In this document: in pieces, positions 58,837 to 64,000 of the stretch
How the letters are laid out: each line of letters begins with the position of its first letter
Position numbering within the stretch: the first letter of the stretch is position 1
NCBI GenBank assembly: GCA_009746045.1
Contig: RPFO01000164.1
Coordinates: 1,702,399-1,766,398 of the forward strand
DNA length: 64,000 bases
From: Mesostigma viride
Taxonomy: Eukaryota; Streptophyta; Mesostigmatophyceae; Mesostigmatales; Mesostigmataceae
Direction: 5' to 3'
The notes under the pieces: generated by a model
Databases searched by the model: none
Told to the model about the DNA's origin: nothing
The model's input: the letters and a program-made list of their open reading frames with translations, nothing else
Position numbers and translations under genes: made by a program

Positions 58837-60288
58837 TTACAGCTGGCAGAAGCGGTCAGGCTTCTTGTAGTTCTTGTAGCTCCGGCCCAACCGTATGGAT
58901 TCAAGGTCGTCCTGGAAGAAAAGGGGCGGGGACAGAAGCAGTGGCTGGCAGCGTTGCCCTGCCGACAGCCAGTCATCGAACGTGAAACACCCACGGACAA
59001 GAGAGTGCCGAACACCCGCCTTGTGACCGAAGATATTTGGCCCCGCACGTTGGACCTGCTCAAGCACCCTAGCCGCCCCGCCGCGACTGTACAAGAGGCC
59101 CAGAGACCCATACATGGTAAATGATGGCCGGATCAAGGCATGTCTGTCCACCTTGCCCGTGAATCTGATGTCACCGATCAGCCTCTCCCCAGGGCAGGAG
59201 TCGTAGTTTGACTGCCCCAGATTGATCACATCCCAACGCTGCGACCGGTGGTCCAAATCGTTCGCAACGCGAGAAATCAGCTCGTGGATCGTCGCCATCG
59301 TCACATTTGCACCCGGCACCGCGTCATCTTCCACGACGAGCAAGTAGTCCGTGCTCGACGTGTCCAGAAAGTAGCCCAGCATGCGGACATGGCCCAGGAA
59401 CACGGCCGCGTCCACGACATGCCACATCATGTGCGTGCGGAAAGCTGGAAATGCCTCGAACGAGGCCTCGCAGTCCCATGCCTTGTAGAACTCAGCGACC
59501 CCTGAGGAACTGTCCGTGGCCATGGGCGCGGGGAACAGGACCTGGTCCACCTGGGAGATGTTCAGGGACCTCAGGAGGGAGCACGCGTGGTCCCGCCGCT
59601 GCGGCGCCGTGAGCACGAGCGGAGTGACGGTCGTTAGCAGCTCTGGGCCAACGAGCGCCAAAGGTATGAAGCTCGCGTTGGTCGAAAGGAGTGCCTCAGT
59701 GGCAGGCGTCGGGCGCAAGCGCGCAAGCCGTATCACTCTGGTGACATTTCCCCTTACAGGGATCTGCACAGGGGCGGGGGCTGATGCAGCGCCACCAGAT
59801 GCAGACGCGAGCTGGGAAGGCTGACGGTCGGGAGCAGGCTCTGAACCCATGGCTACAACCGGCTCAGGTGCAGACGCAGGCTCTGAACCGATTGCTACAA
59901 CCGGCTCAGGTGCAGACGCAGGCTCTGAACCGATTGCTACAACCGGCTCAGGTGCAGACGCAGGCTCTGAACCGATTGCTACAACCGGCACAGATGCTGG
60001 CACAGGCGCAGGATTGTTTCCCATGCCCCCCGACTCAAGCACCACAGATGGCTGGCCTGGGGACGGCTTTGTGGCCATTGCCTCCCCTGTAGCAGCAGTA
60101 TCCATGGCATCAGCCCGTGGGGTGGGCACCAAAACCCCTTTGCTTTTCAGGAACTTGCCTTGTGCCGGGGTGACCTGGGTGCAGGCGGCGACGAGCAGCA
60201 GCAGCAGCAGCACGCCCCAGCGACCATGACACCTGCTGGCCTGGGCAGCGCCTCGGGTGTGCCAACGGAAGCACCAGACGGCCGGCAT
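58837..60288 (-). CDS. GT25-like glycosyltransferase, type II membrane protein
   Basis: An intact 483-codon frame. Residues 24-36 form a short hydrophobic signal anchor after a basic N-terminus, so the enzyme is likely Golgi-resident with a lumenal catalytic domain. Residues 100-150 are a linker of tandem 14-residue repeats (EPVVAIGSEPASAP). The catalytic region from about 220 has VVEDDAV (320-324, the acidic metal/sugar-nucleotide motif), DVINLGQSNYDS (353-364), a SLGLLYSRGGAARVLEQ stretch and FDDWLS before a C-terminal tail. This order matches GT25 (LgtB/LPS and collagen galactosyltransferase type). Donor and acceptor sugars cannot be told from sequence. The ATG at 60,288 is the first in frame giving a full anchor. 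Confidence 0.75.
   Translation of the reverse strand: MPAVWCFRWHTRGAAQASRCHGRWGVLLLLLLVAACTQVTPAQGKFLKSKGVLVPTPRADAMDTAATGEAMATKPSPGQPSVVLESGGMGNNPAPVPASVPVVAIGSEPASAPEPVVAIGSEPASAPEPVVAIGSEPASAPEPVVAMGSEPAPDRQPSQLASASGGAASAPAPVQIPVRGNVTRVIRLARLRPTPATEALLSTNASFIPLALVGPELLTTVTPLVLTAPQRRDHACSLLRSLNISQVDQVLFPAPMATDSSSGVAEFYKAWDCEASFEAFPAFRTHMMWHVVDAAVFLGHVRMLGYFLDTSSTDYLLVVEDDAVPGANVTMATIHELISRVANDLDHRSQRWDVINLGQSNYDSCPGERLIGDIRFTGKVDRHALIRPSFTMYGSLGLLYSRGGAARVLEQVQRAGPNIFGHKAGVRHSLVRGCFTFDDWLSAGQRCQPLLLSPPLFFQDDLESIRLGRSYKNYKKPDRFCQL
59850..59995 (-). repeat. 42-bp coding minisatellite in the GT25-like gene
   Basis: Three full copies and a partial copy of a 42-bp unit (ggctctgaaccgattgctac on plus), in frame, encode the EPVVAIGSEPASAP stem. 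Confidence 0.85.
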
Positions 60289-60674
60289 CGCCTAAGAAAT
60301 GCCCAGTAGTGACCCAAGGGAGGCTTTTTGATAGGACAGCCTGGTGATGGGGGCAGGTGTTATCGGGACGGCCGCAAGGAGGCAAGGCTCACTGGCGGCA
60401 GGCAGCAGTCACGGGGCGTATCTCACCCTGCCAGGGTAGCCACACACCTGAGGGAGGGTGATTCCACAGCTGGGTTGTCGCGATGGCGACGGGTATTACC
60501 TGCGGCGCACGACCAGCAAGGAACCACGCACAGATGCTGATCAGGACCAGTACGAGGTCGACATGTGCCCGGTCCCAGGCAAAGGGGAGGGGGGGGGAGG
60601 GGGTCAATCGCACGTGGCCTGGGGTGACACACCAAACTTCCTGGGGAGACAAACCAACCTTCGCATCATGCACA

Positions 60675-60850
60675 CCCACTTGCGTGCAACCCCTACCCAT
60701 ACACAACCCTCCCATTACGCCAACCCACTTTCGTGCAATCCCTACCCATACACGACCCTCCCATCATGCCAACCCACTTACGTGCAATCCCTACCCATAC
60801 ACAACCCTCCCATCATGCCAACCCACTTACGTGCAATCCCTACCCATGCA
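60675..60850. repeat. 49-bp minisatellite, about 3.5 units
   Basis: The unit begins cccacttacgtgcaatccct and repeats at 49 bp. It is non-coding and shares its period but not its sequence with the intronic array at 15.3 kb. Confidence 0.85.
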
Positions 60851-60959
60851 TACAAACCTTCCCAGATAAAACTTGCTCCTCTAACTCAGAAGACCCCAAC
60901 TGCCAATGGAGAAAAAAATTATCAGGGCAGGAGGATTAGCAACGACCAGAAATGAACCG

Positions 60960-63900
60960 CTTGAGGCTGGCTTTTACCCACCCTGATTCATGTTCCCAAA
61001 GAGACTCTACCGTTGGTCACCCAGGGTGCCAGACAGAGGTGCAGAACCAGGCGATCAACTACCTTGTCCCTTGCATCTCACCTTCACCGCATCAACTCTC
61101 CCCCAATTCCACGACCACCGCAGCCACTACACACATAAAACAAGACATCAATACGACAAGGAAGAACATCAAGGAAGAACATCCCACAGCCCACACAGGC
61201 TAGTCAGGCCCCACAGCTACAGGTAATTGGCGTGGGCATCGTCAGGTGAAATAGCTACGTGTGTGACGTGCTGCTGCTTTCAAACTACTAAGGTTCTTGT
61301 TATATGGAAAGAGATAACAGTTGCATTGCATGTGAGACTTCGGAATTATTTCAGCAGGGGCCAGGTGGGAAAAGTGAGACCACACATTGTGTGTAAAAAA
61401 TGGTATTATGATAGGTCATGATAGGTTACTGGTTTCTAGCAAAGTAGTATTGTTCATTTCTTACTCATACTTATTACTGTTACTTGTCACATACAATAAG
61501 TGTCGTGGATAAACCCTGCCTGCAATGGTTGGGGATGGCATGCCGCATTCAACTAGGCAAAGACCACTGTGAATGTGGGCCTGCCGCAGGGCGAAGTAGC
61601 CACTAGGACTGCGAACCACGGACGGTGTTAGGGTAGTTGTGGACTTGCGATCTGACACTATTGGGTCAGGGAAGTCAAGACCCAGGCCACGCAGGACCAG
61701 CCAACCAGGATTACTACTACGGAGCATTTATGTGAGAGCAACAATAGGGTTAAAACCATTTGCACACAAGAAAACAAGAACAATGGATTCTCTTTTAAGC
61801 TTTATCTCTAGTTTGGCTTCAGCCGTCCGTGCACGAAAAAGGTCCCCACTTGCTCCTTCCGCAAACCATCACCATCCCCTTTGCCTCCCAGACCTGAGCT
61901 ATTATAACAGTCAGGCATGCAGTCCACGGGCAGCGCCCACTGATTGCATGGCAGCGATGAGCTCTACGGCATGCAGGTTTCTAGTCTGCGTAGGCCGGTG
62001 AAACGATGGGGCAAACCGCGGCAGATGGCCTAAACGAGAAGGGTGCAAACAGCCAAGCACCTCACGTAGAGACTCGGATGGACGTCAACTCACGACATTT
62101 TATCCACTTGCCATTTAAGCTGTTACTGCTAGCTGTTCCCGTTAGCTGTTCCCGCTAACGTGATCGTGACGCTCAAGACAGTTGCCCGCATCCAACATTC
62201 ATGCAGCGAACAGCAACAGCACTTAAATTCCCAAATGGAAGCCACTAATGACAAACATTGCCGGGCATTGCAGCCGAAGTGCTGGTACCTTGACATGCCA
62301 AATCCTTGGGCATGGGGGGGAGTTATGCGTCGGCCTGTCGGGTGAGTACCGAGCTCAATTCCACGTGTGGCGGCTGGGCAGCTTCACGGCGTAGCTACCC
62401 ACTAACGGGCTGGCGGGTGCACCTCTAGAAGCGACGAGTGCTGCCTCTCATGTGCCCGCGTGGTAGGTTTGCGACGGGAGCAAGGACCGCGCCAGGCACC
62501 ATAATAATCCAAAGCAATACGTTTGAAACAGTTGTTTTCATCAGTCCACTCCCTCAGAGATCAGGCATTACAGTTGTTGTTGTTGTCACCGACGCGGCCA
62601 TGCCAGGCATTACAGACGACCACGGCGTCGTAGTTGAGCGCATTGCACATCAAATGGTACTTGCATTGGGTACTCTTCCATGAAATGTGGGCATGCATTC
62701 ATGAACCGAACCAAGCAAAATAATAAAGAGCTTTTTACAGATCTGTAAAGTTAGGGCCCGAAAAATACAGATGGCTAGGCGCAAGATTCTTATATTCAGA
62801 TCTGTTTTTTTATTACAGATCTGTACGTAAACTCCGACGTAATGCCCTTACGTCTTCGAGACTCGTCCTGGGCCATGCATGCGGGCGGTGCGGCTAGTGG
62901 TACAGGCATTCACGCCTTAAGTTGGGTTCGAGGGTTTCTTGGGGTCAACCCAACTTAAGGCGTGAACCCAACTTAAGCCGTTACGTTACCATAACTTGCG
63001 ACCCCCAGCCCTGCTGAAGGACTTCAGGGTGTCTTTTGATAGCTCTCGACAAGGCCGATCGAACTGCACTAAAGAATTCACCATCAAAGTCGTATTTCGG
63101 GTCGGAACTTGGATGCAAGTCCTCAAACCGGCTGTGGGCAGGTGAAGCACCCCACCGTGCTAGCCAAAACTTGGGTGTGCTGCATAGGGCATGCGCGTTC
63201 TATGCGCGGTCATCGTGGCTATTTACTCTCTAGCCTCGTCTTCCCTAGCATCCGGACTCAAACAGTAATCCCGTCCATGGCCAGCTACCAAACTGGCCAT
63301 GGACTGACTCAGTCTAATAACGGTGAACGGTTTGCACGTGAATGCCAACAACGTTGCTGATCCCGGCCGGGCGAAATATGTCTCAATGTCAGAGAGCGCA
63401 GCAGCCCTTACGACAAGAAGGCCATAGCCGCTCAATTTTTGCTGGTTTGACAGCTTGCCCTTGCCACCTGCCTGCTCGCCTGTGGTGTCTCGTTTCTGCT
63501 TTTTGCTGGACGCTGCGGCCCGCTGCCCGAAAACAGTGCGTTCCATTTGGCCTTATCAGTTTTGTCGGGCCGGCATTGCCGGTGTCGCATTTATGATGGG
63601 TTCTAATGTGACGAACGCGTTTGAACAGCAAGTCGTTTGCCCATGTATATAATACAATGATGACTGATTTCAGCGCCCAACTGACCAAGACATGCAGTGA
63701 ATTTTATAGATGCTTAGTGTTGGATGGCGCGGAAACCCTGTCGGACCACCGGCGCGGGAAAAAACTCAAGTTGCGGCAGTCAAAAATCAGTGCCACACCG
63801 CGCTAGAACTACATTTCGCCACCGCGGAAACCCAATTTATGCGAGAATGTGGTTCCGTCAATACGGCGGGGGTTACAAATTCAATTTCGAAGTTCGGCAC

Positions 63901-64000
63901 CGTCGGATTCCAGTAAAGCAACACTTGTTATCTAGAATCGCGCCATTTGGCATCAATTGGCCAGTTCTGAAAATTCGATGAAATCTCTAGTCCTTGGTCG
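60960..64000. other. No gene recognised; one perfect hairpin
   Basis: Short frames only. A minus frame at 63,223-63,546 begins MERTVFGQRAAASSKKQKRD but has no known domain. Palindromic acagatctgt occurs twice near 62,738 and 62,815. A 20-bp perfect inverted repeat (arms 62,909-62,928 and 62,947-62,966) forms a hairpin. Confidence 0.4.

Noticed and set aside
1-64000. tRNA or rRNA genes
   Set aside because: I looked for cloverleaf box sequences and conserved rRNA strings and saw none convincing. A covariance-model search would be decisive.

Overview
This is a eukaryotic nuclear window with host genes scattered among tandem repeats and nested transposons. The host genes are intron-containing, with GT-AG introns and ctgcag/cacag acceptors. 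A phytol-kinase-type gene, a polyproline cell-surface glycoprotein, a chromovirus and GC-rich coding on an AT-richer background point to a green alga. A prasinophyte such as Cymbomonas would fit, but the genus is a guess.

Left part (1-12.3 kb): mostly non-coding minisatellites, a small two-exon gene (7,067-7,672, minus), the 3' end of a phytol/polyprenol kinase gene (9,372-10,811, plus) and a TA-flanked inverted-repeat element (11,085-12,230).

Middle-left (12.8-23.3 kb): one minus-strand gene explains scattered open frames through splice junctions that match in phase. It encodes a polyproline stalk, a cadherin-like beta-sandwich, a SEA-like segment, a Cys-rich knot, one transmembrane helix and a cytoplasmic tail. 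Its first recognised intron holds a 5.4-kb minisatellite of roughly 110 units. From 23.8 to 30.4 kb there are more repeats and three isolated exon candidates.

Middle-right (30.8-58 kb): a nucleotidyltransferase-fold ORF, a LINE ORF1 fragment with a duplicated module, and then a complete LTR retrotransposon fossil (36,366-57,910, minus strand, chromovirus type). Its two LTRs differ at one of 564 positions that I could find, and it has a perfect 5-bp target duplication. Its pol region is split by five TTAA-flanked non-autonomous DNA elements; one of these carries a hAT element inside its terminal repeat and another carries a 5'-truncated LINE. A sixth relative lies just outside. The retroelement also has a large unrecognised ORF between integrase and the 3' LTR, and a viroplasmin-like ORF upstream of gag.

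Right part (58-64 kb): a fold-back repeat, an intact GT25-like glycosyltransferase gene (58,837-60,288, minus), a 49-bp minisatellite and non-coding sequence with one perfect hairpin.

The two most interesting patterns are minisatellites whose unit carries an exon end plus a 5' splice site (certain at two genes, likely at a third locus) and the layered TTAA-element nest in a seemingly young retrotransposon.
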